Positions 1-6,251 of a DNA stretch of 7,481 bases are shown one piece after another. The position numbers were made by a program, and so were the translations under genes. Each line of letters opens with the position of its first letter. Position 1 is the stretch's first letter. The stretch spans positions 1 through 7,481 of the forward strand of contig CALDBJ010000028.1 in NCBI GenBank assembly GCA_937937835.1, given 5' to 3'. The notes below the pieces were generated by a model. It was not told where the DNA came from and did no database searches. It saw nothing but the letters and a program-made list of their open reading frames with translations. The stretch is from an uncultured Collinsella sp. (GTDB lineage: Bacteria; Actinomycetota; Coriobacteriia; Coriobacteriales; Coriobacteriaceae).

Positions 1-61
1 TCGCACCACAAACCAGTCTTTTTGGGACGGCGCGAATCGTGGCAGACAGCCTCCCAACACG

Positions 62-1366
62 CTAATGGCGGGCGCGCATCTTCACCAAACGCACCATGGC
101 AAGCGCAAAGCCCACAGCGGCCACAGCCATCAACACATAGAACACCGAACGGAAACCAACCAGGAACACATCCGGACGTCCTGCAACAAAACTGGTCACG
201 GCCTCGCCCATCGCCACGCTCATCTGTCCATACAGGATATTCGACGCCACCGTAATGCCGAGTGCCATACCCGCATAACGCGCCAGGCTACCCAGACTAC
301 CCGCAAAGCCGAGTGCTTCGCGCGGAGCCGAGCCCATGTACAACGAGTTGTTAGGACTCTGGAAAACCGACGTACCGCACGACATAAACGCGACACAGCA
401 CACGATCACAGGGATAGAAGAGCGCTCGTCGAGCGTGCTTACCGCAAAGAGACCGCACACATACACGCCCAGGCCGACCGCCGTAGGGCCCTCGCAGCCA
501 ACACGGTCCGAAACCGTACCCGAAAGCGGCCCGATAAAGGCATTCACCATCGGCAGCGCCAAAAAGAGCAATCCGGAAATGTCGGAACCAAAGCCGTGGG
601 CGTCCTGAAAATAGAACGGCAGAATAAACTCGGATGCGCCAATGCCAACGAACACGATGAGCATGCAGACAAGGTTGATGGTGAAGGCCGAATTTGCAAA
701 GCAGCGACGAGCGGCCTCGATCAGGGACATGGGGCGCTCGCCGGCCTCCGGCTTAACATGCGGCAGCGTGTAGAGCCCCACGATAAACGAGATCACGCCA
801 ATAGGCAGGTTGATGAGGAAGATACTCTCCCAGGGAAAGCTTGCCACCAGCATGCCGCCAAGCACGGGGCCACACATCATGCCGAGGGCCACAAAGGTCG
901 CGAGAATACCCATGGCACGGCCACGTTCGCGCGCCGGAAACGACTCGGTGATGATACCCATGTTGTTAGCCATGGCCGCCGCGCAACCGACGCCCTGAAC
1001 AATGCGTGCCAGGATAAGAACCTCGAGCGAACCCGAAAGGCCGCAAAGCAGCGAGCCGGCCGTAAAAACGATTACGCCCAGCTGGAATACGCCCACCTTG
1101 CCGCGCACGTCGCCCAAGCGGCCAAACGGCAGCATAGCCACGCATGTCGCAAGCAGGTACACCGAGCTCACCAGCTGGATGCGGTCGAGGCCCACGCCCA
1201 GCTCCTTTTGCATCACGGGCAACGCCACGGTCACGACGGTCGAATCCAAACACACCATAAACGTCATGATGAGCACGGTAAACAGAATCGCCCATTTGTT
1301 CTTGCCATGGGTGTCGCCCTCTAGAGCAATGTGCTCGCGGCGCAACTGCTCTGCAGTTTTCTCCAT
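62..1366 (-). CDS. MFS transporter, drug-efflux (DHA) type
   Basis: This is an inner-membrane secondary transporter of the major facilitator superfamily, probably a proton-driven exporter; the substrate cannot be told from sequence. The 434-residue product has about 12 hydrophobic segments. It carries the drug:H+ antiporter signatures in order: LDSTVVTVALP in TM1, GRLGDVRGK in the TM2-3 loop (motif A), ARIVQGVG in TM4 (motif B) and a glycine/proline-rich GPVLGG in TM5 (motif C). TM1 resembles the DHA2 group, but that group usually has 14 segments and a longer chain. Two in-frame ATGs compete for the start. The upstream one (1370-1372) abuts the AAAGGA ribosome-binding site, whereas the second (1364-1366) sits about 5 nt from it, so I chose the second. 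The gene lies downstream of metY on the same strand, with a terminator-like hairpin between. Family is sure; export function is inferred. Confidence 0.93.
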   Translation of the reverse strand: MEKTAEQLRREHIALEGDTHGKNKWAILFTVLIMTFMVCLDSTVVTVALPVMQKELGVGLDRIQLVSSVYLLATCVAMLPFGRLGDVRGKVGVFQLGVIVFTAGSLLCGLSGSLEVLILARIVQGVGCAAAMANNMGIITESFPARERGRAMGILATFVALGMMCGPVLGGMLVASFPWESIFLINLPIGVISFIVGLYTLPHVKPEAGERPMSLIEAARRCFANSAFTINLVCMLIVFVGIGASEFILPFYFQDAHGFGSDISGLLFLALPMVNAFIGPLSGTVSDRVGCEGPTAVGLGVYVCGLFAVSTLDERSSIPVIVCCVAFMSCGTSVFQSPNNSLYMGSAPREALGFAGSLGSLARYAGMALGITVASNILYGQMSVAMGEAVTSFVAGRPDVFLVGFRSVFYVLMAVAAVGFALAMVRLVKMRARH

Positions 1367-1391
1367 ATCCATCCTTTCGAGCGGCCTAACG

Positions 1392-1440
1392 CAAAAAACG
1401 GGGCCCCGATCGCCTGCAAACAGCCGCGATTGGGGTCCCG
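1392..1440 (-). terminator. Intrinsic terminator or attenuator between metY and the MFS gene
   Basis: Arms 1399-1413 and 1426-1440 pair over 15 positions around a 12-nt loop (1414-1425). On the minus strand the stem is followed directly by six T (1398-1393), the layout of a Rho-independent terminator after metY. Two positions (1403/1436 and 1408/1431) are A-C mismatches in the minus-strand RNA but G-U wobbles in a plus-strand RNA, so the minus-strand stem is imperfect. The T tract ends only about 26 bp before the MFS start. Confidence 0.7.
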
Positions 1441-1507
1441 CCTACGGAATCGGAACGAAAGGTCACCGAAGCTTTCTGCCAGCATCGGCACCTTGTACGG
1501 AGCTAGC

Positions 1508-2791
1508 CTAGCACTGCTCGAGTGCCTGCTCAAGGTCGGCAATCAGATCGGCCGTGTCCTCGAGGCCGCACGACAGGCGCACCATGTCGGCGGAGATGCC
1601 ACAGGCGATGAGCTCCTCATCGTTCATCTGGCGATGCGTGGCATTAGCGGGATGCAGGCAGCAAGTGCGGGCATCGGCCACGTGCGTGGCGATCTGGGCG
1701 AGCTTGAGGCTCTTCATAAAGGTCTCGGCCGCCGCGCGACCACCGTTAAAGCCAAAGCTCACAACGCCGCAGGTACCGTTGGGCATGTACTTCTGAGCCA
1801 GGTCATAGTACTTATCGCCCTCCAGGCCCGGATAGCTCACGAAGCGCACCTTGGGATGGCTCTGCAGGAACTTGGCAACGGCCAGGCCGTTCTCACAATG
1901 ACGCGGCATGCGTACATGCAGGCTCTCGAGCGAGCTGTTCAGGAAGAAGGCCGCCTGCGGGTTCTGCATGGGGCCGAGGTCGCGCATGAGCTGCGCGGTG
2001 GCCTTGGTAATGAAGGCGCCCTCGCGACCGAACTTCTCGGCATAGGTCACGCCGTGATAGCTCTCGTCAGGCGTGGTGAGACCCGGGAACTTATCTGCAT
2101 GGGCCATCCAGTCAAACTGGCCGTGATCGACGATCACGCCGCCCAGGTAGGCCGCATGGCCATCCATGTACTTAGTGGTGGAGTGCGTGACGATGTCGGC
2201 GCCCCACTCAAAGGGACGGCACATCACGGGCGTCGGGAAGGTGTTGTCGACCATCAGCGGCACGCCGTGGTCGTGCGCGGCCTTGGCAAAGCGCTCAATA
2301 TCGAGCACGGCAAGGGCGGGGTTGGCGATGGTCTCGCCAAAGACGAGCTTTGTGTTGGGCTGAAAGGCAGCCTCCAGCTCCTCGTCGGTGCAGTCGGGGG
2401 CAACGAAGGTACAGGTCAAACCCATGCGCTCCATAGTATGGGCGAGCAGGTTGTAGGTACCGCCGTAGATAGCAGAGCTCGCGACCACATGATCGCCGGC
2501 ACCGGCCACGTTAAAAATCGCGAGGAAATTCGCAGCCATGCCCGAGCTCGTGAGCATCGCAGCGGTGCCGCCCTCCATCTCGCAGATCTTGGCGGCAACG
2601 AGATCGCACGTGGGGTTCTGCAGACGGCTGTAGAAGTAGCCCGACTCCTCTAGGTCAAACAGCTTGCCCATGTGCTCGGACGTGTCGTACTTCCACGTGG
2701 TGGACTGGTAGATGGGCACCTGGCGCGGCTCGGCATCTCCCGGGTGATAGCCGCCCTGAACACATGTGGTACCGATGGTCTGCTCGCTCAT
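1508..2791 (-). CDS. metY: O-acetylhomoserine sulfhydrylase (PLP-dependent)
   Basis: This cytoplasmic enzyme of the Cys/Met-metabolism PLP family probably makes homocysteine from O-acetylhomoserine and sulfide, the direct-sulfuration route to methionine. The 427-residue chain has the family hallmarks: YSR at residues 54-56 (phosphate-binding Tyr and Arg), SSAIYGGTYNL around 105-115 with the cofactor-stacking Tyr109, VDNTF at 181-185 with the pyridine-binding Asp182, and HSTTKYMDGH with the Schiff-base lysine at 207. The length and the segment after the lysine containing PDESYHGVTYAEKFG are typical of MetY rather than the shorter cystathionine synthases and lyases (about 380-400 residues). The ATG start has AGGGAG 6 nt upstream. 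No SAM riboswitch is recognisable in the roughly 90-nt region upstream. O-acetylserine or O-succinylhomoserine use cannot be excluded. Confidence 0.95.
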   Translation of the reverse strand: MSEQTIGTTCVQGGYHPGDAEPRQVPIYQSTTWKYDTSEHMGKLFDLEESGYFYSRLQNPTCDLVAAKICEMEGGTAAMLTSSGMAANFLAIFNVAGAGDHVVASSAIYGGTYNLLAHTMERMGLTCTFVAPDCTDEELEAAFQPNTKLVFGETIANPALAVLDIERFAKAAHDHGVPLMVDNTFPTPVMCRPFEWGADIVTHSTTKYMDGHAAYLGGVIVDHGQFDWMAHADKFPGLTTPDESYHGVTYAEKFGREGAFITKATAQLMRDLGPMQNPQAAFFLNSSLESLHVRMPRHCENGLAVAKFLQSHPKVRFVSYPGLEGDKYYDLAQKYMPNGTCGVVSFGFNGGRAAAETFMKSLKLAQIATHVADARTCCLHPANATHRQMNDEELIACGISADMVRLSCGLEDTADLIADLEQALEQC

Positions 2792-3021
2792 ATCTAGCTC
2801 CCTAGCCTGGGTTACGTTTCATTTGGTTCACGATACCGCTACCCTGCACCCCTCTCAACCCATCCACAAGGTAGGTTATAGGACAAATTGATCAGGGGTA
2901 TTTATCTCAAGCCTTGGGCATTTGCTCGATAGATAAAAATGAGGCATACATGAAGCTCTCGATGATTACATACCCCGTCACGGGTACCATAGGCGGGTAC
3001 ACCGTAACCAAGGAGACAACG
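2792..3021. other. Divergent intergenic region between metY and the C_GCAxxG_C_C gene
   Basis: This region must carry the promoters of two divergent genes. For metY, a TATAAC -10-like box lies on the minus strand at 2880-2875, about 85 nt before the start, but no good -35 accompanies it. For the plus-strand gene I see no convincing -10/-35 pair. Notable structures are an inverted repeat TTTATCT (2901-2907) / AGATAAA (2931-2937) and three copies of GGGTA (one inverted) at 2971-2975, 2982-2986 and 2995-2999. The plus-strand ribosome-binding site AAGGAG is at 3010-3015. Confidence 0.5.
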
Positions 3022-3468
3022 ATGAAGCAAATCGATACGGCCCAGCTCGACATCACCGCCTGTCAGGCTCAAGCTGCCGAATACCACGCCCGTGGCTTTA
3101 ACTGCGCCCAGGCCGTTGCCTGCACGCTCGCACCTGCCGTCGGGCTCGACCCCCAGACTGCCTTTACCCTCACCGAGGGCTTTGGCGCCGGCATGGGTGG
3201 CATGACCGAGACCTGCGGCGCCATCTCGGGCGCTGTTGCCATAATGGGCTTTGTAATGAGCGACGGCATGGAGAACCCCAAGACCAAAGGCCAGACCTAC
3301 AAGCTGTCGCGCGAGATTGCCAAGCGATTTGGCGAGAAGAACACGACGACCGTCTGCGGCACGCTCAAGGGCATCGGATCGGATAAGGGTCCGCTCCGCA
3401 GCTGCCCCGGCTGCATCGACGATGCCATCGAGATCGCCTGCGATGTGCTAAAGCAGCTCGCCGAGTAA
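3022..3468 (+). CDS. C_GCAxxG_C_C family protein (small cysteine-rich, putative redox)
   Basis: This 148-residue protein of the C_GCAxxG_C_C family has no signal peptide, so it is probably cytoplasmic. Members are small, have conserved cysteines and are thought to be redox- or metal-linked; the biochemical role is not established. Family cysteines are visible: Cys28 in GFNCAQAV, Cys65 in the TCGAISGA segment, Cys112 in TVCGTL, and the SCPGC pair Cys128/Cys131 followed by an amphipathic helix with Cys140. A glycine-rich stretch GFGAGMGGM (53-61) precedes Cys65, as usual in the family. The frame stays open upstream to 2914, but ATG 3022 has a near-perfect AAGGAG ribosome-binding site 6 nt away, and the upstream codons show no family similarity. 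It diverges from metY and converges on yigZ. Family assignment is firm; the redox role is inference. Confidence 0.9.
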   Translation: MKQIDTAQLDITACQAQAAEYHARGFNCAQAVACTLAPAVGLDPQTAFTLTEGFGAGMGGMTETCGAISGAVAIMGFVMSDGMENPKTKGQTYKLSREIAKRFGEKNTTTVCGTLKGIGSDKGPLRSCPGCIDDAIEIACDVLKQLAE

Positions 3469-3485
3469 ACGGCAGCAACATAAAA

Positions 3486-3532
3486 CGACGGCCGGCGCGT
3501 TTGGGATCCATCCAAAAAAACGCCGGCCGTCG
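3486..3532 (-). terminator. Terminator hairpin between convergent genes
   Basis: A perfect 12-bp GC-rich stem (3486-3497 with 3521-3532) encloses a 23-nt loop that contains a nested TTTGG/CCAAA pair (3500-3504 with 3512-3516). On the minus strand, TTTTA follows the stem (3485-3481), so it best serves the gene ending at 3536, only 3 bp away. On the plus strand no T run follows, but the stem could still end or stabilise the transcript of the gene ending at 3468. Confidence 0.75.
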
Positions 3533-3535
3533 CCG

Positions 3536-4174
3536 TTAGAACTCGGCAAATTTGGGAGCGCCGACCTCGATCTCTTCGCGCCCCGCCATAAGCTCGCGCA
3601 TCTTGGCGCAAAATTGCTCCTGCTCCCCCGCTTTGAATACCAGGTGAAGTGTCACGGCATCCGCGTAATCGGTATCCGAAACCTTGGCACCCGAATCCTG
3701 CGCCAAACGAAGCACCTGCTCATACTGCGGATAGGCCACATGCACGTCAACAGGCACGACACTCGTCATCTCGACAATCTGCCCGGCCTCCCGAGCAGCT
3801 GCCACCGCCGCCTGCGTCGCCGCAGTATAGGCGCGCACCAAGCCACCAGGTCCCAACAGCGTGCCACCAAAATAGCGCGTCACCACGCAGCAAACATTTT
3901 TGAGCTCTGCGCCGCGCAACACCTCGAGCGTCGGCATACCGCTCGTGCGGCTCGGCTCACCATCATCGCTCTGGCGCTCGCGTCCATCGACTAAAATCCA
4001 CGCGGGAACATTGTGTCGAGCGTCGTAATGACGCTTGCGAACCATCTCGATAAAGGCATTCGCCTCATCCTCGGACTCAATATGGACCAGCTGGGCAATA
4101 AACCGGCTCTTGCGGTCAACGAACTCGCCCGTAGCCTCAATATTCGATTGCAGAGTAAAATAGCTGTCCAACAA
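3536..4174 (-). CDS. yigZ: YigZ/IMPACT family protein (UPF0029 and DUF1949 domains)
   Basis: This 212-residue cytoplasmic protein matches the bacterial relatives of eukaryotic IMPACT, which have been linked to translation control; the molecular job in bacteria is not settled. The N-terminal UPF0029 domain (about residues 12-125) shows the signatures RKSRFIA, DDGEPSRTSGMP (70-81) and RYFGGTLLGPGGLVRAYT (100-117). The C-terminal part (about 138-205) fits the ferredoxin-like DUF1949 domain. Length is normal for the family. The start is two consecutive TTG codons (4174-4172 and 4171-4169). GAGGGG lies only 2 nt from the first and 5 nt from the second, so translation may begin one codon later. The gene lies downstream of rnpB on the same strand and converges on the C_GCAxxG_C_C gene. 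Confidence 0.95.
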   Translation of the reverse strand: MLDSYFTLQSNIEATGEFVDRKSRFIAQLVHIESEDEANAFIEMVRKRHYDARHNVPAWILVDGRERQSDDGEPSRTSGMPTLEVLRGAELKNVCCVVTRYFGGTLLGPGGLVRAYTAATQAAVAAAREAGQIVEMTSVVPVDVHVAYPQYEQVLRLAQDSGAKVSDTDYADAVTLHLVFKAGEQEQFCAKMRELMAGREEIEVGAPKFAEF

Positions 4175-4204
4175 AGCCCCTCAACAACAAGCAAAGCAAC
4201 AAAC

Positions 4205-4240
4205 AGCCTCAATAATACGGCAAAGGCCGCACCGATAACC
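4205..4240 (-). promoter_or_regulatory. Possible yigZ promoter
   Basis: On the minus strand, TATTAT (4217-4212) matches the -10 consensus at 5 of 6 positions and would start transcription near 4205, about 30 nt before the yigZ start. The -35 region (TTATCG with a short 15-nt spacer, or GGTTAT with 17) is poor. It lies downstream of the T tract at 4275-4279, so yigZ could be transcribed independently of rnpB. Confidence 0.35.
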
Positions 4241-4285
4241 CCGGTAAATAGAGCGCCGACGCCGATGACCAGGCAAAAACAGCGA

Positions 4286-4383
4286 GACGGCGTCAGCTGA
4301 GTCGATTTGGCCCGAAAGAGGAGGGAGCACGCCTTATGGCGGCGACCGACGAATGAGCGCCAAATCGGCCAGCTGACGCCGTC
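4286..4383. repeat. 98-bp imperfect inverted repeat downstream of rnpB
   Basis: The arms 4286-4299 and 4370-4383 are perfect 14-bp complements (GACGGCGTCAGCTG). After a small internal bulge (4300-4302 against 4368-4369) they continue as 9 bp (4303-4311 with 4359-4367). The 47-nt loop holds a small CGCC-TTAT-GGCG palindrome. The 5-mer CAGCG lies on both sides in direct orientation (4280-4284 and 4385-4389). On the minus strand five T (4279-4275) follow the second arm after 6 nt, so this may be the rnpB terminator. It may instead be a miniature inverted-repeat element with a target duplication; the sequence alone does not decide. Confidence 0.65.
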
Positions 4384-4399
4384 GCAGCGTCAACAAAGT

Positions 4400-4764
4400 G
4401 CCGAGTGGGCCTATAAGCCGGGTTCTGTCGTGAACGGTCATTTATCTTGTCTGCACGTTACCGTGCAGCTCCACGCACGCTACCCGAACGCGGACCGGGC
4501 CGGCCCATAGCGTTCCTATTCGCGCTTGCTCCGGATGGGGCTTGCCAAGCCGCCGTGTTGCCACGACGCTGGTGGTCTCTTACACCACCGTTTCAGCTTT
4601 TCCCTTTACGCCTTGCGGCGCAGGTGAGAGTCTTCTTTTCTGCGGCGCTTTCCGTCGGATCACTCCGCCCGGCCGTTAGCCGGCATCCCGCCCTCTGGAG
4701 CCCGGACTTTCCTCACGCGTACTGCAAGCAGCACATCGCGCGACCGTCTGGCCCACTCAGCAGT
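4400..4764 (-). ncRNA. rnpB: RNase P RNA, bacterial type A
   Basis: This is the catalytic RNA of ribonuclease P, which cuts the 5' leader from tRNA precursors together with the RnpA protein. Read on the minus strand, the conserved 5' element GAGGAAAGTCCGGGCTCC lies within 4697-4716 and the 3' element ACAGAACCCGGCTTATAGGCC within 4408-4428. The terminal helix P1 is formed by GAGTGGGCC (4758-4750) and GGCCCACTC (4411-4403), which brackets the gene. Between them are the expected GCTAACGGCC, GACGGAAAGCGCCGCAGAAAA and hairpin GGTGGTGTAAGAGACCACC segments. The length of about 365 nt fits the type A RNA of actinobacteria. The 5' end near 4764 is set from the -10 box; the 3' end is set by P1 and is approximate. 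Reading frames antisense to it are not genes. Confidence 0.96.
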
Positions 4765-4796
4765 GCAAGAGTGTAACACACCGTTGCCGCAGGCAA
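4764..4796 (-). promoter_or_regulatory. Probable rnpB promoter
   Basis: On the minus strand, TACACT (4775-4770) forms a -10 box whose expected start point, an A near 4764, coincides with the beginning of the P1 helix. The best -35 is TTGCCT (4796-4791) with a short 15-nt spacer. Confidence 0.5.
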
Positions 4797-4923
4797 TGGC
4801 ACAACGCAAACGCTCGACACGATAAACCAAGAACCGCCATGCGCTACAATGGTCCTGTCGATGGGCAACGTCGTCAGTCGAGACGCGACCGCGCTCCGCA
4901 CCCCTCCGTCTACTCGGTGCGTT

Positions 4924-4960
4924 CCCGCCTCCTCCCCGAGGCGGGATGTCGGCGTTTTTT
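4924..4960 (+). terminator. Orphan terminator-like hairpin on the plus strand
   Basis: The stem TCCCGCCTC (4923-4931) / GAGGCGGGA (4938-4946) has a 6-nt loop and is followed after 8 nt by TTTTTT (4955-4960). Another 6-bp hairpin (CGCACC/GGTGCG) lies just upstream. The gap between stem and T run is longer than in a strong terminator, and no plus-strand gene precedes it. Confidence 0.35.
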
Positions 4961-5026
4961 CATGCAGCGACAACCAAATAGCCTGTGGACAGCATGGGCA
5001 GCATCGTGCATCTCGGCACCAAATGC

Positions 5027-5060
5027 AAAAAGGGACCCGTCCATTACGGACGGATCCCTT
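5027..5060 (-). terminator. rpsA intrinsic terminator
   Basis: A 13-bp stem (5048-5060 with 5030-5042) with a 5-nt loop is followed on the minus strand by a T5 tract (5031-5027, overlapping the stem end). The single irregular pair (5036/5054) is a G-U wobble in the minus-strand RNA but a C-A mismatch on the other strand, so the structure is built for minus-strand transcription. It begins 25 bp after the rpsA stop. Confidence 0.9.
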
Positions 5061-5084
5061 AAAACAAGTGATCGTCAAACCGAT

Positions 5085-6251
5085 TTACTCGGCGTCGGTC
5101 TCCTCGTCCTTCTTCTCGGAAGGAAGCGGGGTAACCTCGATCTCGACGCCCAGAGTCTCAGCAGCGGACTTCATGGACAGGGAGATACGACGACGGTCGA
5201 GGTCGATCTCCATGACCTTGACCTGAACCTTGTCGCCCACGTGGGTGACCTGAGAAGGCTGATCGACGTGCTTGTTGGCCATCTCGGAGATGTGCACCAA
5301 GCCCTCGATGCCCTCGCCCAGGTCGACGAAAGCGCCGAACGGGACAAGCTTGGTCACAGTGCCCTCGACGATAGCGCCGACGGGGTACTTCTTGACCAGT
5401 GCGCGCCACGGATCCTCGGTGGTCTGCTTGAGACCCAGGGAGATGCGCTCGCGGTTGAGATCGACGTCGAGAACCTCGACCTCGACCTCCTGGCCGACCT
5501 TGACAACCTCGGAAGGATGGTTGACGTGGTTCCAGGAGAGCTCGGAGATGTGGATGAGGCCGTCGATACCGCCGAGGTCGACGAAGGCGCCGAAGTCGAC
5601 GATGGAGGAAACGGTGCCCTGGAGACGCATGCCAGACTTGAGCTTGGACAGGATCTCGGAGCGCTCGGCCTTACGGGACTCCTCGAGCACGACGCGACGG
5701 GAGAGGACGACGTTGTTGCGGTTGCGGTCCATCTCGATGACGCGAGCCTCGATGCGGGTGCCCATGTAGGAGGTGAGGTCCTTGACACGACGGAGGTCGA
5801 CGAGGGAAGCGGGCAGGAAGCCACGCAGGCCGATGTCGAGGATCAGGCCGCCCTTGACAACCTCGATAACCTCGCCCTCGACGTTCTCGCCGGAGTTGAA
5901 CTTCTCCTCGATGCGGTTCCAAGCACGCTCGTACTCGGCACGCTTCTTGGACAGGACCAGACGACCGTCCTTGTCCTCCTTCTGGAGAACCAGAGCCTCG
6001 ATGGGATCACCGAGTGCAACGATGTCTGCAGGGTTAGCGTCCTTGCGGATGGACAGCTCGCGGACCGGGATAACGCCCTCGGACTTGAATCCGATGTCAA
6101 CGAGCACCTCGTCATGCTCGATCTTAACGACAGTGCCGTTAACGAGATCGCCCTCATCAAAGTCGGTAATCGTACCGTCGATGAGGTTGTTCATCTCCTC
6201 CTCATTGACATCGTCAAGAGAGAAAATGGACGAGTTCTGAATCTCACTCAA
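5085..6251 (-). CDS. rpsA: 30S ribosomal protein S1
   Basis: S1 binds mRNA on the small ribosomal subunit and helps initiation on structured or weak leaders. The 388-residue protein has four S1 (OB-fold) domains at about residues 33-104, 121-187, 206-276 and 292-362. The last two are the most canonical, each with an FGAFVDLG core (220-227 and 305-312) and GLIHISE or GLVHISE (231-237 and 317-323). An acidic N-terminus precedes domain 1 and a charged acidic tail follows domain 4. Four domains are usual for actinobacterial S1, against six in E. coli. The start is TTG with GAAAGGGG about 7 nt upstream, so no ATG is needed. A terminator follows; the leader has potential regulatory structure. Plus-strand open frames across the gene are codon-bias shadows. 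Confidence 0.97.
   Translation of the reverse strand: MSEIQNSSIFSLDDVNEEEMNNLIDGTITDFDEGDLVNGTVVKIEHDEVLVDIGFKSEGVIPVRELSIRKDANPADIVALGDPIEALVLQKEDKDGRLVLSKKRAEYERAWNRIEEKFNSGENVEGEVIEVVKGGLILDIGLRGFLPASLVDLRRVKDLTSYMGTRIEARVIEMDRNRNNVVLSRRVVLEESRKAERSEILSKLKSGMRLQGTVSSIVDFGAFVDLGGIDGLIHISELSWNHVNHPSEVVKVGQEVEVEVLDVDLNRERISLGLKQTTEDPWRALVKKYPVGAIVEGTVTKLVPFGAFVDLGEGIEGLVHISEMANKHVDQPSQVTHVGDKVQVKVMEIDLDRRRISLSMKSAAETLGVEIEVTPLPSEKKDEETDAE

Larger units (their letters stand above)
4765..5084. other. Non-coding gap between rnpB and rpsA
   Basis: This 320-bp stretch holds, from the left, the probable rnpB promoter, a TACAAT box on the plus strand (4845-4850) without a good -35, a GC-rich section with two successive plus-strand hairpins ending in six T (4955-4960), and the rpsA terminator (5027-5060). 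Plus-strand open frames here run into the antisense of rpsA and show no recognisable protein. I see no tRNA or SRP RNA signature. Confidence 0.6.

Noticed and set aside
1399..1475. T-box leader before the MFS gene
   Set aside because: The minus-strand AGGCGGGACCCC before the hairpin only loosely resembles the T-box antiterminator; the required TGGN bulge and specifier-loop architecture are absent.
65..2653. Long plus-strand open frames opposite the MFS and metY genes (65-1324 and 1331-2653)
   Set aside because: They are shadows of GC-rich coding strands; translations are His/Arg/Ala-rich without domains, while the minus-strand frames carry full family motifs.
2792..2880. SAM riboswitch upstream of metY
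   Set aside because: A methionine gene makes this worth checking, but none of the conserved S-box or SAM-II segments are recognisable in the leader.
2914..3021. Longer N-terminus for the C_GCAxxG_C_C protein starting at 2914
   Set aside because: The 36 added residues have no family similarity and no ribosome-binding site, while ATG 3022 has AAGGAG at ideal spacing.
4307..4776. Plus-strand open frames opposite rnpB (4307-4510, 4447-4776)
   Set aside because: They are antisense to conserved RNase P RNA elements, a well-known source of spurious protein calls.
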